The translations under genes and the position numbers were made by a program. A DNA stretch of 64,000 nt from Steromphala cineraria. Taxonomy: Eukaryota > Mollusca > Gastropoda > Trochida > Trochidae. Positions 1 to 13,558 of the stretch are shown piece by piece. The stretch's first letter is position 1, and the number at the start of each line of letters is the position of its first letter. The DNA is taken from assembly GCA_916613615.1 (NCBI GenBank), contig OU744730.1, forward strand, positions 5,983,582 to 6,047,581, in the 5' to 3' direction. Below the pieces are notes generated by a model, which did not search any database, was not told where the DNA came from, and was given only the letters and a program-made list of their open reading frames with translations.

Positions 1-28
1 GAATTTTTAAGTTACCTATAACAATTGT

Positions 29-378
29 CATTCTCTCCCCACAGAGGCAGATTAAGTCATGAATGTTGATACAGCCTCTGTTCTATTACGCCGACTTAAT
101 GGGATAGAATTGGATATGTCTGATCGGAGGCCACGTTGGGCAATCATCGACGCTGTTCTAAAATCATAATTTTGGCTACTAAATCATGGCAAAGACCTTG
201 TGATATGAACCACATTTTCCATGCGAGTAGAGTTGTCATTTGCTAAAGAAATTCAAATGGATTGTAGTGCAAATTTTGTCCGCCAGGGGTAACTGCCTGA
301 ACCACGGATTTCGGCGTAATAGGACATTTCAACATTTTAACATTTCATGATTTGTTCTGCCTCTGTTGGGATAAAATG
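29..378 (-). mobile_element. Mutator-like MITE, copy 1
   Basis: Non-autonomous inverted-repeat element of about 350 bp. The left end reads cattctctccccacagaggc and the right end is a decayed inverse of it (cctctgttgggataaaatg). It is flanked by a 9-bp direct repeat with one mismatch (aacaattgt / atcaattgt). Four related copies occur at about 2.5, 7.4, 16.3 and 33.2 kb. Relative to the 16.3-kb copy this one is inverted. No coding capacity. Assignment to Mutator-like elements rests only on the 9-bp duplication and long TIRs. Confidence 0.75.
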
Positions 379-1850
379 ATCAATTGTACGACACATTCGT
401 TTGCTAATAAGACGAGAACTCAGTTCCAAAAAACGTAAAGAATAAACCAAAATCACGACCGTATCACATTTGCCACCTATACTATTTTGTATTTCCTGCA
501 ATCCTAAGGCAATTAGTTGTGTTTTGATGTATTACTCACAAGCTTCCTTGCAGTCGCATGGTTCTCTCGACTGTAGAGTTCAAACAATTATTTTCACCTT
601 TTATGTACTATTCATTTGACAAATCAAAAATCATAATTCAACCATTTTCTTATTGTGACGCAATTGTTCCTTCTTTGGCCATTTTTTGGTAGTACCAAAA
701 CGACGCTTTTAAATCAACAGTAGTAAAATTTCCCACTTTTGATTTTTTAAAAGATGTGTTCACACAAAGAAGAATACCGGCAGTTCCTGCTTGTTACTTT
801 ACACTAATTGAACGATTATGAACAATCCAATTGAATAATAAGAACCCTCTATGGTAATACATTTGGGATAAACTAAATTTTATTGGTGAAAATAAGAAGA
901 ATAACTATTCAAAAAAAAAGTGTCACTGTCCCGTACAGCTCCTAATTCGTATTTTATCTCTACTGGTAAGAGAACGTAGACCGAGCAACTAATGGCTTTC
1001 AAGGAATTATACATTTAATTATTTCTAGGAAGCAAATCAAGATAATGAAAGGTTATTTGCAAACTTAAAGGATGTGTCCGGTCACGTCAAGGATAATGAC
1101 TGTACAATCAATGTCCGGGACATATGCCATACGAACAGCTTAAGATCTGCTCATATTTGAATGATAACACTCTTCGCCAAACTTATCCAAATGATATTTC
1201 TTTGATAGAATTTGTATATTACTATCCCACTTTCATACTGTTGTGAGTAATGGATTAACTGACAACTAAGTAAATTTATTAAGTGAACTCGTAGGCAATG
1301 GCCTAAGTAATCCACAGGCAGGCCAAACAAATTTGAAGAAGTATGCAATATCCTACCAACTTCATTAACTATGAGACTTAAAAGCAGACATTTGTTCAAG
1401 TACCTGTGGAAATATACAAGATTATATTTCATCAATTATTTATGAAACTTGTTTACTGATATATTTAGTTAAAAAAAATCCTATGTTTGAACAATTGTAT
1501 GCGGCCATTTTAATTAAATGTACCGACTGCGTTTAGGGTATTATTGAATGCTACTTTCAGAACTGTCTTTTCTTGTTCTGCAACCATTGTTGTGAAATAA
1601 CAAGTATACTTAATCTATGCCCAGAACCAGACGCGTGATATCAAAATAAGTCTATGGTTGATTACTAGACGTGAATTACTTATCTACAGGGACATTAATT
1701 ACTGGATGAGTAATCCCTATTTGTCTCCTTGATCCATTAGGAAATCATTAATCCAAGAACTTATTAACTTTTCGTTTTGGTGTTAAATTTGTTGGCAAAA
1801 GGTTTCGATCAGCATTCATTAACATTCACAATTTATATTGTATGTATATT
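379..1850. other. Non-coding AT-rich stretch
   Basis: I see no gene, RNA or recognisable repeat here. The open frames are short, lack similarity to any family I know, and are not bounded by convincing splice sites. Confidence 0.5.
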
Positions 1851-1854
1851 GTGT

Positions 1855-2190
1855 GTACAATTTTGTATTTTTAAATTTTCACTTATTATCGGACATTAAT
1901 GCTTAATGTATTATTTTGATAGTATTCAAAAATCTCTTTATGCAAACCAATCAGCCATAGTAAGAGAACGAATTATTAAGTTTTTCTTGAAATCCATTGG
2001 CAGACATTTTGGAAGATCACCTATAATTAATATTGTGTAAGAAAAACGAATGGCATGGCTGAACTTTACATCAGATATTTGATTCATTACTGCTTCATTT
2101 AGTTTGAATACATTATCTTTCAATCGGAACCATTTATTGTCATTTTCCTGACATCACCTTATATTCGCCCTAAAACGTGCTACTGCCCCT
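1855..2190 (+). mobile_element. TTAA-type MITE, 5'-truncated copy
   Basis: Same family as the elements at 20,268, 21,489 and 42,804. The right end cgtgctactgcccct is followed by TTAA (2191-2194). The interior matches the other copies (for example a match to ccattggcagacattttg). The left terminal repeat is not recognisable, so the left boundary is approximate. Confidence 0.7.
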
Positions 2191-2488
2191 TTAAGGTATT
2201 TCTATCAAATTGAACTACATTTGGTCGGATTTCTCAAAAAACATGGCTAGTGTCGACATGTTGAGCACTGTTAACTTACAGGAGAAGTATTATGTGGAGA
2301 CACGTTCTGGATGTATGGTGATGTGAAACTTCATATCGTACTATCAATACTAATACAAGTAAAATTGCACCAATTCTATTCCACACGGCTTACCTATATA
2401 TGTAACCATCCCCCTCTCTATAATAATATTGACATATTACCAACCAGACATGACAAGTAATCTGGTTTAGGTGATTCATGGGGAAATA

Positions 2489-2839
2489 CATTCTCTCCCC
2501 ACAGAGGCAGATCAAGTGATGAAATGCTGATATAGCCTCTGTTCTAATTATCCGAGTTTGTGGGCTTGAATGGGAGCTGCCTATTCGTAGGCAATCACAG
2601 TTACTTGTGCAATCAGAGAGGCTGTTCAAATATCGTCATTTTAGCTACGGAATCATTGCAATGCATTGTGATGTGAACAAGCCTTTCCATTCGAGAAGTG
2701 TTGTCATTTGCTATCATAAAAATCAAATGGATTGTGTTTGGAAATTTCTTCTGCCATGAAGATAGCCGGATTTGGTTTAGTTAGAAAAGAGGTAGGATCA
2801 ACATATTAGCTGTTGATCTACCGATGTGGGGAGAGAATT
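2489..2839 (-). mobile_element. Mutator-like MITE, copy 2
   Basis: Starts cattctctccccacagaggc and ends in the inverse form gtggggagagaatt. The interior resembles copy 1 in the same orientation. I could not see a convincing target duplication, so this copy is older or its edges have eroded. Confidence 0.7.
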
Positions 2840-2999
2840 TCATGACCGTACACGTTTCGATACAGATTCTTATATCGTCATCAAGCATACATTGTAGACA
2901 GAGCCAATATGGCATATACAATATGGATTGATACGAGTTAATGGTAAAAACAATAGTAACACTTTGTTGTCGAAAGTACTTGCATACATATTGGAAATT

Positions 3000-3197
3000 T
3001 ATTTTGTGCCGGAATAGCCGACAACAACAGTGCAGCGCCAGTTCATGCGTTGTTCTGCCTTTACAATGCTGAATTACAAGCAAGACAGCAACAACTCCCA
3101 TCTTTTAACGTCTTTTGGTATGACGCAACCGGGAATCGAACCCTGGCGACTCTTCCGGGTGACGAGTGGACACTCTACTACTGAGCTACGCACCCGG
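3000..3197 (-). mobile_element. tRNA-derived SINE
   Basis: On the minus strand, 3197 to about 3121 reads as a tRNA-like head with a polymerase III A box (TAGCTCAGTAG) and a perfect B box (GGTTCGATTCC). The cloverleaf is broken: the acceptor arms do not pair, position 33 is C, and the anticodon slot would read GTC. It runs on without a gap into a body containing ttcagcattgtaaagg, which resembles the body of the element at 31.4 kb. A SINE is therefore likelier than a working tRNA gene. The 3' edge of the body is uncertain. Confidence 0.65.
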
Positions 3198-4455
3198 TAA
3201 CAATATTGAACAAATGTAACAAGTAACTAACAAAGCGACAACAAGTGAAGGAGAAGTTTAATTCACATGGAAGCCTGCGAGGTAGGGGAGAATGTTTGTA
3301 CAGTTGATTGGGTCTGAGGGATGACCTCTGCTTAAGAGTGTCTATGACTTATTCTAAATGTTTGCCAAATATTGTTGAAATAACTAAGGCATAGGCCCCA
3401 CGTCGGCGACATCACCTAAAGGTGAAGACCACATTTTAAACTCCAACCCAATATCAACAACACTTGAAGGCTGATTTGGTGGCGGATTAGTGTTTTAGTG
3501 CATTATGCAGTGAAATTATCTTTCATAAGTAAGATAATGAAAAATAAAGCGTCATATATGGTATCAAAATTACCTTAAGTAACGTTCCCATATCATAATA
3601 TCCAAAATCAAGTTGTGCTTCAGTTTTACAACCATGTTGACTTCTTGCTTATTGCTTAAATGATATAAAACTCTTAAAATTCAATGCTAATACATGACCA
3701 AAGAACCCCATCAGTGGACCAGTTCCGGTACAGATTGTACTTGATCGGCTCTCAGGTACAAGATTAATGTATTTTGTATTTCTATTTCATGCAAATTTCC
3801 TCTCTCAATTGGTGATATGGATAACACGACATACTAACCTTAATCATGAGAGCGAGCTACAGAGGACAATGACCAATTGGACCTAGAATGCAGAGTTAAT
3901 GTTTGAGCCTCCATTACTATTTAGCAGATGGCTGGCTTCCTCATACTAAAGGCAGGACAATATACGTATAATTAATCATTCAAATCAAAATGTGAGTAAA
4001 TGGCACCAAGTGTCCATTTGAAGTCACACAGATGTATCTCACAAAATAAGTAAAACTGCTGTTCAGTATGCAATTACTCCGAAACATTTTTTTAAATTGT
4101 TTACGGGCTTAAAGAGACAATGGATTTATATATATGTTTACACAAAATGTCAATTTTACCCAAAAGTACTTACATGTACATGTATATTATGTCTTAAGTA
4201 CACACATTGTAAAAAGTATTAAATAATTAAGATGTATATAAAACCACAATAAATTATTCTTGATAAAGTCTTGATATCCTTTTGTGACATGTTATGTTTA
4301 AAACAACTGCTTAATATCTGTCATATAGATATATTTCACGAAGATATATTTCAAGACCTCTGATGTAAGGCAGAAGGATGCACTCTGCTGCAACGAAGCT
4401 AACAAGGTGTACATCAAACAACAACTTGTCTTAGGGGAGCGTTGTTACATAGAGA
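3198..4455. other. Non-coding stretch
   Basis: No gene, RNA or clear repeat recognised. Confidence 0.45.
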
Positions 4456-4599
4456 TTATAAACCGGGTGTGTTTCCGTATCAATAATATCATATAATAGG
4501 AATAAAATTTGTATTATGCGAGCCTTTGGCGAGCATAATACATATATTTTTATTCCTATTATATGATATTAATGATACGGAAACACACGAGGTTAATAA
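4456..4599. mobile_element. Foldback (palindromic) element
   Basis: Nearly perfect inverted repeat with arms of about 55 bp (left arm includes gtgtgtttccgtatcaa, right arm includes gatacggaaacacac) around a short centre containing gagcctttggcgagc. Arm length and near-identity predict a strong hairpin. It shares its layout with the foldbacks at 28.7 and 33.7 kb, which also carry a cga-type centre. Confidence 0.8.
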
Positions 4600-6772
4600 T
4601 TTCTTGATCATATAATGTAATTTTGAAATAAATGAATTTAAACGAAAATATGATACCTTCTAAAAATAGGTTTGACCTAGATTTCGGGGAGTAATTGCTT
4701 TCACAATAAACCAAGGTGAAGGTCATATTGTTGGCGATGTACAGTTGTGAACAGTCTAGAAATATTCCTTCATGAAATGATTTTTGTCACAGTGATAGAA
4801 ACGTCTCCTCCAATCTATGAACATTTTCTGTCTGATTTCCAATGCACGAGTAAACATCGCATTTTTTAATAACACAAAATGTGTAAGAACCATGCAGTTG
4901 TCAACGTCGCTACAAAAGGGGAAGTAACTCTAACTGCATTTTGAAAAGCTGCATTGTTATTGATGTTACGCCAGTTCAGTTACGGTATCCTTAGACTAAA
5001 CGTCGACTATTTGCAAAGGTGAGGTTGTTGCGTTTGTAACTACGCTACTCGATAATCTATACTATCACTAGAATATGATTTGTTTATGCTGATAAGTTGG
5101 TAACCGACACGACCAAAGCGATCGAGGCTAGGCCTATGTTATGCACGAACATTGAAGCACCTTTTTTTTCGATAGCCGATATTGTTAGCTGCATATCGTT
5201 TTATTTTTAAACGCACAATGCAAACAACTTGAAATGCTTCGATAACCAAGCTATTTCTAAAATACAAATGCGTGATAAGGTTTGACAGATTTTGTTTACG
5301 ACATTTTATTCGATACAAAAACCCACAAAACCTGAAAACTCCCGACGATGTTATCAAGAGACCGGTTTAGGACTCGCATGACATGCATAGAGTTTTGAGA
5401 AAATAGTTCGGGTTTTGACCTCATTTGCATTGTTATCAGGGATCTGATAACATGATTACAAGATGGGTTTATTGCACAGATAACACTGCCCATCATATGA
5501 TAAATGTACATACATATTTTCCTATTACAGGAAAACGATATTAAGGAAAAACGTGGTACGGTTGGGACTTCACGTCTTTACGTTATCTTTAGCTGACTTC
5601 TCGTGTGTTAAGCAAATAAGATACGATGCTTAATGATTCTAAAAGCGGAAACCTTAGCAAGTCAGTAGTAACAAGTCACAAACTTTAATTTCCATCAACA
5701 GCTCATGGGTCGTGAATTTCATACTTAATGTGCTAATAGCAATAAAGCAAATTATAACAACCGTTCCTTGGAAAAGGCTTTTTCATTGGCTGCAACTGTT
5801 TATATGGTTAGGAATCCAGGGATTGGGTGTTATTCGAACAGGGTTTCGGGCAACAATTTATCAATTTATTTATCTTTGTTTGAAGACATGTTGAGTTTCT
5901 TTTTTCCCTTTAGTGTTGCACATCTCTTTTGCATGATCATTCAGCTAATGTATTCTTCCGGCAAAAAATATCGCTTAATCAGTTTAAACCAATATGAAAA
6001 TTTATCACACTTCAAAATATTCACATCAATTAAAACGATCTGTCAGTTCATATGTATCTGTTTTGTAGATTAAAGGCATTATAAGCTTGAACAAGGATAA
6101 ATAAATGACATGAATCTATCTGAGTCAAAAAATAAAAGCTCGAGCTTATCAAGGATAAACTAATAATGCCATTCTTTCAATAAGACTCTTAATTGTTTCA
6201 AAGGAGCTGATCTATATAGTTAATGGTTATTTGCCAACATGAGGGATGTTTCCTCTACATGTCAGCTATAATGAGAGTATAATCAGTGTAATCCTGTAAG
6301 CTAATTCGTCTCTACTTATATAAAAGTTCTATCAGCTAGAAGAGAATCCCGCTATTTTAAATGATAGATCTATGTTGAAATTCTTCAAAGGGACTTATAA
6401 GTTGGTGTGATAATACAAGACAGAAATTATTGATAAAGACTTCTCTTGGAATTAAAACCTTCTCTATTTCATTATACAGTTTTTGTAATTCAATTTTGAA
6501 CCTCTCATCATGATTGCTACTGACATCCATAATGTTGCAACAAGTGGCACATGGGAGCAACAGAATTAGAATTATACACTGCAACTGAACTTGAAAAGCT
6601 AACCAATTAGTAACAATGCAAGACAATCTATGTAACACCATGTATCAGTGAACTCCAACTCATATTCTAATCAAAACGCAAGTAAAGTAGACCAGATCTT
6701 TTGAGACACAAGCTTACCAACTTACAACAATTACGTTACACTTTATAAGTCTTTTAACATATTTCCTAAACA
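4600..6772. other. Non-coding AT-rich stretch
   Basis: No gene or repeat that I can name. The short open frames on both strands look like chance. Confidence 0.45.
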
Positions 6773-6922
6773 GTTACAGTCAAATTGTCAAACACGCAGG
6801 GTACAATTTCACTCATTTAGATAAATGCCTAGGAAAATTAGTCATTTTGTCAAATGACTGACCGTCGCAGTCATTTGATTAAATGCCTGATACATTTAGG
6901 CATTTGACTAATTGACTGTAAC
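6773..6922. mobile_element. Small inverted-repeat MITE
   Basis: Termini gttacagtcaa and ttgactgtaac are inverted copies. The interior is itself palindromic, with several aaatgcct and tcatttgac motifs in both orientations. About 150 bp, no coding capacity. Confidence 0.65.
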
Positions 6923-7082
6923 ATATACATAGATATAAATGAAAACTATTATGCTTAGTTCCTTAATGTATAAACATATATCGCCGAAGAAAGCTAATTT
7001 GAATTTAACCCTTCGATTATGTATCTTTTTTTATTAAGTTCAGTTTTAACTGGGGACAATTTACTTGAAATTCCACAATGTA

Positions 7083-7350
7083 TGCAACTGCGAATGTCAG
7101 CTGAATCATTGCTGTGAATCCTCAATGCTGTAAAATTATTGAAAACATGTTTTTTCCAATCTCGAGAGTGCTCATAGTGCCTTAATGGAGAGATATAGAA
7201 ATGCATAAAAGGGAAAAAACATTGGATTGATTTAATCAGTGTCTCACATCCTGAGCTGGACTGCATCAAACACGTGGTTTTAATTATAAAGACGAACGTC
7301 GTGCTTTTCCCCATCTTCCCAGAATAATTTATCTACATTGGCTGATACAT
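7083..7350 (+). repeat. Dispersed direct repeat, copy 1
   Basis: About 260 bp matching 11,007-11,266 in the same orientation. Shared landmarks are cctcaatgctgt, gcatcaaacacgt, taaagacgaacgt and taggctgatac-type ends. A Mutator-like MITE is inserted directly at its right edge. Nature of the parent sequence unknown. Confidence 0.65.
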
Positions 7351-7686
7351 CATTCTCTCCACACAGAGGCAGATAAAGTCATGTTGATTTAGCCTCTGTT
7401 ATATTACCCCGAAATCCGTGGGTTCCGGCAGTTTCCCCTGGCGGAAAAAAAACTTTCATCACAATAAATTTGAATTTCTTTAGCAAATGGCAACGCTTCT
7501 TGCATGGAAAGGGTGGTTCATATCGCAATGCCTTAGCCTTGTTTCAGTAGCCAAAATGATGATTTAAAACCAGCGTCGCTGATTGCACAACTAATTTAGA
7601 TTGCCTCCAATCAGGCACCTACCATTCTATCCCACAAACTCGTCGTAATATAACAAAGATTAAATCTGCCTCTGTGGGGAGATATG
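7351..7686 (+). mobile_element. Mutator-like MITE, copy 3
   Basis: Starts cattctctccacacagaggc; the right end is the inverse with a small change (ctctgtggggagatatg). It is flanked by a 9-bp direct repeat with one mismatch (ctgatacat / ctgttacat). The interior closely matches the 16.3-kb copy in the same orientation. Confidence 0.8.
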
Positions 7687-10600
7687 CTGTTACATATATT
7701 TTGGTTTTCACGAAGGAAAGAATTTTAAAATGGATTTTTGTAATGTCATATACATTACTGATATACACGTATATTGAGAAACATTTAAATGCCTTTCTGT
7801 TTTCCCTCAAAATCTTTACCAAATAAAAACAAAACGGTTCAATTCAAATGTCAACAATATAACATAACCTTATATAGGAACACGTCAAGTTTGGGATATG
7901 ATAGAGAATATCTATTTGATCCTAATTGAAAGAGGATCCCCCTCTTGTCACACTTGTGGTGTAGGTTAAAGCGCAACTCCCGGGTGATTTTGCTCCAACT
8001 TCGTTCATTTATCTTCACAATACTTAGCATGTACATTTCAAGGACGTACAAATCGCATTGGTAAGTTATAAGCTATCAATTCAATACACCTCTTTGTCAT
8101 CACAATCAAGTATATTTAATGGAAATCGTAAAAGAAAGTGAAAAACTGTACTGTTTACGTCGCTTTCTGGCGTGTCGGCCATTTTGTTTTACGGAAAAGA
8201 CCGGGAAAATCTCGATTGTTGCCGATTGAATGTGTGACGTCAACTGTGGAATACACGGCCTGCAAAATGGCGTCTGTCGCTATTAATAGCACCGACAGAC
8301 AAATAAACACCGAGAGTTGTAGCGACCAAACCACTTGACAAATCCATGTCAAAACTTGCAAGATGTCTGTACACAACTTTCTGAAGTAATAGTGAAAAGG
8401 AATAACCCCAACATTGACGATAAAATTTGATAACTATCTATTAACCAACCCGGAAGTGAATCCATTCGTACAGCGAAACAATGCGATTTTCTGTTCAAAT
8501 AAATTTAGGAAAACATCGGATTTTTTTACATAAACAATTTCTAATGTATGTGGGTTTGTTTATCATTGAAATTGCGTCTTTTGTTTCTGTTTTTTTTTAA
8601 AACAGTTTTATTTGTAGTTCGATTTTGCAAAATACAGCACGATACCAAAGCCCGAGTTAGAAAGTCAGAACACCGACAGGAAATACAAAAATTATAAGAA
8701 ATGTTAAGTTATACATTATACTTATAAATAAAGGAAAATTATCAAAATGATATGTAATGAATTGCATTGTAATGTCACAACAGGTGGACGTGAAATCGTC
8801 CAGAATATCCTTCAATAAATTTACAATTTCACTAAAAATCTATAAATATAATATTACTTACCGATCATTTTACGACATGCGGAGTCTTTATCCAAGTTAT
8901 AATTAATATACAATTTCAATTGATTATATCTGCATTTGAAAAGTGTTGTATCAATAATTGATATTTAATATCAACGTTCCTGTCAATAATACTGTAGTTC
9001 AGAGTTTTGAAATTAAAAATTATTTCTTCAATTTTTGACTATGTTAATAAGATGCTTTTCGTTGTAAGCTTCGAAATATAAAACAATAGTTATTCAAATG
9101 TGTTTATTGAATAAATATCATAGTTAATACTATTATAGAAATATTAGAATGATATATCAATATCAACATTTTGGCAAAAATTAAATTCGAAATTCCTCCG
9201 CAAAAAAGTTTTGAATATGATATTTTTTCCTCAAGTCCCGTCCATGAAACAAAATGTTTATGCATGCAGAGAAATAATTATCAATAAATATTTTCAGATG
9301 TTGGCGCCTTCTTATAGCTGATCTTCTGGGGATATGCACAAAGTATTCACATTTTTTATTTCCATTTGATTTTATTCCTTTTTTTTCTTTCTAATTGTGG
9401 ACGCCATTGAGCATTGCCTGTAAAAATAATATTAAAATCGTTCTGAATTCTGAATTAATACATGCACATACACTTTTATATTAATGGAATAGAATATTCC
9501 TTATTTTCAATAAATAATGGTAAAAACATATATAATTGTTAATAAATAAAATATTTTTGAATTTCACATAAACAAGATAATTGATTGATGAAATGAAGTT
9601 ATGTTATTTTGTATATGAAATTAATACTTTTAATATTAAATTATTTTTTGGATATCAGAGTACAAAATAATGTTTTCCAAAAAAGCCACTCCAAATATTA
9701 ATACCTGTCACTATTACTTTGAGTGATTGCTCAAGAAAATATGACATATTTTAGTTTGAAATAAAGAAAATAAATGTATTGTTCATTGAAATAACAAGCA
9801 ATTTTCAATATGGAACATGAAATCTTTTTTTTATGTTATTCCAATTTTCTCTTCCAATTAAACAATAATATATGTATTTATGAAAATTGAAACGAACACA
9901 ATATTACTTCATTCATTGTTTGCATTGGCTTCAAAGTAAGTAAATAGTAAAATAAATTTTTAGTGAGTGATGCCAGATCACGATTTTGAAATTGGACAAC
10001 AAAATATAAATTCGATAAATCATATTGTCGTACACTGATGTAAATGGGGCTATTGTCTATATGCCGTTTATCAAGAAATGCATACGGCAACAACAAACCA
10101 AAGGCAACATATTCTGTAAATACGGAATACAACGTTTCGAAAGACGGGCAGATAAAAAAAAATTCAAGGCTAAATATTGAAACATTTTCACACATTCAAA
10201 AAGAAGTTTTAATACGAAGAAGGTAAATGAAAGATTCCATACACAAACAGATGATAACATACCGTATAAGGAAAAAAGACACAACGACTAACTCACCAGA
10301 GTCAAGCAGTGAAAACCGCAGGTTTCGATATTTTCCATAAAATTTGCCAAAAAAATCATGTAGCTTTTCTTTCACTTAGGATATCCTTTCATACAGCAGT
10401 TATTAAAATAAAGTCACTTAACTTTGTTTGATGGGACCTATATCGACAAGTACATGTTCACTGAAATATAAAACGTGGTGTTGTTTACGTTAGTAATGGC
10501 GGCCACGTCACTCTTGTTTTCCACAGTTGACGTAACTTCCCGTAAAATCTACGGAACAACACGATCGAGGCAGTGCGCCGATTATCATTTTAAAAATCGC

Positions 10601-11006
10601 AATTAATCACTCTTTTGATTAGTTTAAAATTATGATGACCTCACGTAAATTCATAATATGAACTATATATTATGAAAACATGATCATAAATATACAGTTT
10701 GGCCTGGATAAATTTGTCTAAATTATCCGGGAGCTACGCTTTAATAGTACCGAAAACAGATTACGAAGGTTCTGCCTCGTTAATTGTTTCTGTAATCTCT
10801 CTGCTGGCCAATTCAGAATTTCGCAATTGGTAATAATGGTCTCAAGAATACTATCTATTCTCAGGAGAGAGGTTAAACAGGCCAGTAGGTGTATCGCTCA
10901 GCTCAAAGCTCGATACAGATATGTTTTTAAAAGAATATGTTAGGTGTCATGGGGTCGTATCACATCAATACATGAATTATGTAAATTCGAAATTTTATGC
11001 ATCCGC
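7687..11006. other. Non-coding stretch with two GC-richer islands
   Basis: No gene recognised. Most of it is strongly AT-rich. Two short GC-richer patches stand out, at about 8,150-8,330 and 10,480-10,580; they carry CRE-like and YY1-like motifs and are described in a separate entry. Short open frames overlap them but match nothing I know. Confidence 0.45.
8138..8338. promoter_or_regulatory. CRE/YY1 motif island (tentative)
   Basis: A GC-richer patch in AT-rich surroundings. It contains a full CRE palindrome (tgacgtca, near 8,235), a YY1-like caaaatggcgtc (near 8,266) and an inverted YY1-like ggccattttg. A similar patch at about 10,480-10,580 has tatggcg-type and gttgacgtaac motifs and shares acgtcaactgtggaa in inverted orientation. 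These motifs are common at metazoan promoters, but no transcript is visible, and the pair could equally be two ends of an old repeat. Confidence 0.25.
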
Positions 11007-11266
11007 ATTTCAGCTGAGTCATTGCTGTGGATCCTCAATGCTGTGAAATTGTTGTGAACATGATTTTCCCATTTCCCAAGAGTGCATAGAGTTGCCAATT
11101 GAGAAGATAGTGAAATAAATGAAGGGAGAAAAACACTGGATTGATCACATCAATGTGTCACGCTAAGGTCTGGAGTGCATCAAACACGTATTGTTTTAGT
11201 TGTAAAGACGAACGTAGTGCTATACTCGACATCTTCAAGAACATTTGAACTACATAGGCTGATACT
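11007..11266 (+). repeat. Dispersed direct repeat, copy 2
   Basis: Diverged copy of 7,083-7,350 in the same orientation (shared cctcaatgctgtgaaatt and gcatcaaacacgta landmarks). It lacks the MITE found at the edge of copy 1. Confidence 0.65.
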
Positions 11267-13311
11267 TATATTTCGAAAATATGATAGTTTGTACAATGAA
11301 AAGGATTTGGGAATCGAATTTAGTGATGATATATACATTATATATGTTTGCTTCTTTTTTGTAATATCCAAAACGTTGTTATTGACGTTTGGTGCATTCT
11401 TTCGCTCAGAAGTACTGTTTAATTGCATACTAAAGATAAGCGTTGACAAGATATCTTGCACACAATTATAACATAATGCGATTATTGGGAATTGATGACT
11501 TTTGTGAATAAATGATTGTATTTCTTTTGCTATTTCTTCGTGTTTTATCATTTTTATCAACTTTAACTAATTAAAAACACGGACTGTCAGTCCATTAAAA
11601 CAAGTTTCCCTTTTTTTAGCTTTTATTTTTTGAAGAGAAGAACAACTTTTAAACATAAAAGAGAAAAGATTGATGAACGTGATAAACGTTTCCTTGCGTG
11701 CACAAAGTTGATATTTGCCTTGAAAAACAAACACAATGGTCATAGGATTTTTCTGATTTCAGTGTCAACAGTTTATTCTTAGTACGCCAACAGTTTAGAG
11801 ATATTAAAAACATTGTCAATCTAAATTTACTCATAAATCAACTCTGAATTCACTATATAACATGAATTGAAAATTGGTGAATACCTATTACAAACATCGT
11901 CTCAACTGGAAATAGGTGAACACCTTTTCGTGGAATTTTGTCATCTTTTCATTTAATAAAATAATATTCATATAAATTTCAGATAAATATATGGTTTTCG
12001 AAAAAAGTGATAGGAATATTCATGAATATACATGGAGGACATAACAATGCGCTTTTTCGGGACAAACGTTGACATGCGTATCGTACATGTAGGTATGAGA
12101 GATACCACTGCACCTCCATCGTATAGACCCGTAGTGTAGCTTACCAAACTGTTAAAAATATAAGAAAAAACTGAGAAAATGGTGTGAGTCATCATCCGGA
12201 GACAAGATTATGCATAGGGTGTTTAAATGTGTTAGATCTAACAAAACGTTTCCGATTTAAGAGAAAAGGAAATATTAGCGGAACTTAATTAGAATATGTG
12301 CACGATATATGCAAACGAGGTACCCGGTTTTATAAAACAGAGTTGTTCGTACCTTGGTCATTAAATTATCAATCACATTCCCATTCCAACATTTTATTAG
12401 AGCGTCATGCTTTTACGAAACCTTTAACCACGACATTAAAAGACCTTAACTCTCCAAGCTTATATACATCTTTCTGAAACATTACCAAATATGACTTATC
12501 GTTCAATATATGATGCATGTTGAAATCAAAGTAAATGACATTCTGTTGTTAAAGAATTGAACACCTTTGTTCAAAGCCAATTGACCTAACGAGAGCTTCT
12601 TTGTTTACTGGAGATGTATCCATGGGATCATTGTGATCAGGTAAATAATCTCCGATGTTGACCTTCTCTGTTGGTAATATATACTTTATTCCTGGGATGA
12701 ATATGCCGTGTCACGACTTTCATATTGTATACAAACAGGGTAGAGTATCAAGTTATGTTTGTTTGTGGAGTTCCTTGACACACTTACATTATGTATATTG
12801 CAATGTATATGAAAGCTTATATGAAATATACAGCTACTATATTCGTTTGTAACGGTCATTTTGTGTACCACAAGGCGACATTTCGCTGCTAAGGTAAGGT
12901 ATACGTATTCGCAAGAATAACTATGCAATGGTTTTCTAGATAAACTTCTCTTATTAATTATCTTACGATACACAAACTTGTTGTTTTAGCTCTCATCGTT
13001 TGGTTCATATTTATGTTATCAAACAAATTGTGACTAATTTTCAACTTCATTAACATTGTCAATTTGAAATCAGCATACAGTTTGTTGAGCGTCTTCTTAT
13101 TTTAATTATTATTTGAAAATTGATGAGTTTTTGTAATCATTTATGAGTGTATGCGGAGCTCTAAAACTCCGCTAAACGACATTTCCAGAATATGTAAAAA
13201 CGGTAAACAGGTAATTACACTTTTGAATAGCAATAGCAACAATTACAAAAGCAATGTAAACAGGACCATTTTTCATAAAAAATAATTAACCTGGGTTCCT
13301 GGTTGTTTCAG
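11267..13311. other. Upstream flank or first intron of the peptidase gene
   Basis: No coding exon seen. Because an acceptor (tttcag) lies at 13,306-13,311, directly before the ATG exon, some or all of this stretch should be intron, with a non-coding first exon further upstream that I could not identify. Confidence 0.5.
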
Positions 13312-13319
13312 ACAACATC

Positions 13320-13558
13320 ATGATACCGACGTCAAAACGAAATGTTGCCATACTTTCGTTAATAGTTGGAGCCGCTACTTTCGTGGTTGGATTACTAATT
13401 GGTATGTATGCTATAAAATCACCGGCACCAAGTGAAGATCCGAACCCAGAACCCGAAGTGAACCCTATGATGAGCAAACTAACAAGAGAGGCGGATTCGA
13501 GCGTCAGCTTGGCCATGATAAATGGCATAAATGCTGATAACATTGACTCAAATGTAAA
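13320..13558 (+). CDS. FOLH1/NAALAD2-like: Peptidase exon 1 (residues 1-79, start codon)
   Basis: ATG start followed by a short basic tail (K6, R7) and a hydrophobic signal anchor about residues 9-31, then a Pro/Glu-rich linker. This is the expected type II membrane start. An acceptor (tttcag) ends at 13,311, 8 nt before the ATG, so this exon carries a little 5' UTR. Donor gtgagt; ends in phase 2. Confidence 0.85.

Noticed and set aside
3121..3197. Functional tRNA gene (anticodon slot GTC) on the minus strand
   Set aside because: The A and B boxes are good but the acceptor stem does not pair, position 33 is not T, two anticodon-stem pairs fail, and the sequence continues into a SINE body.
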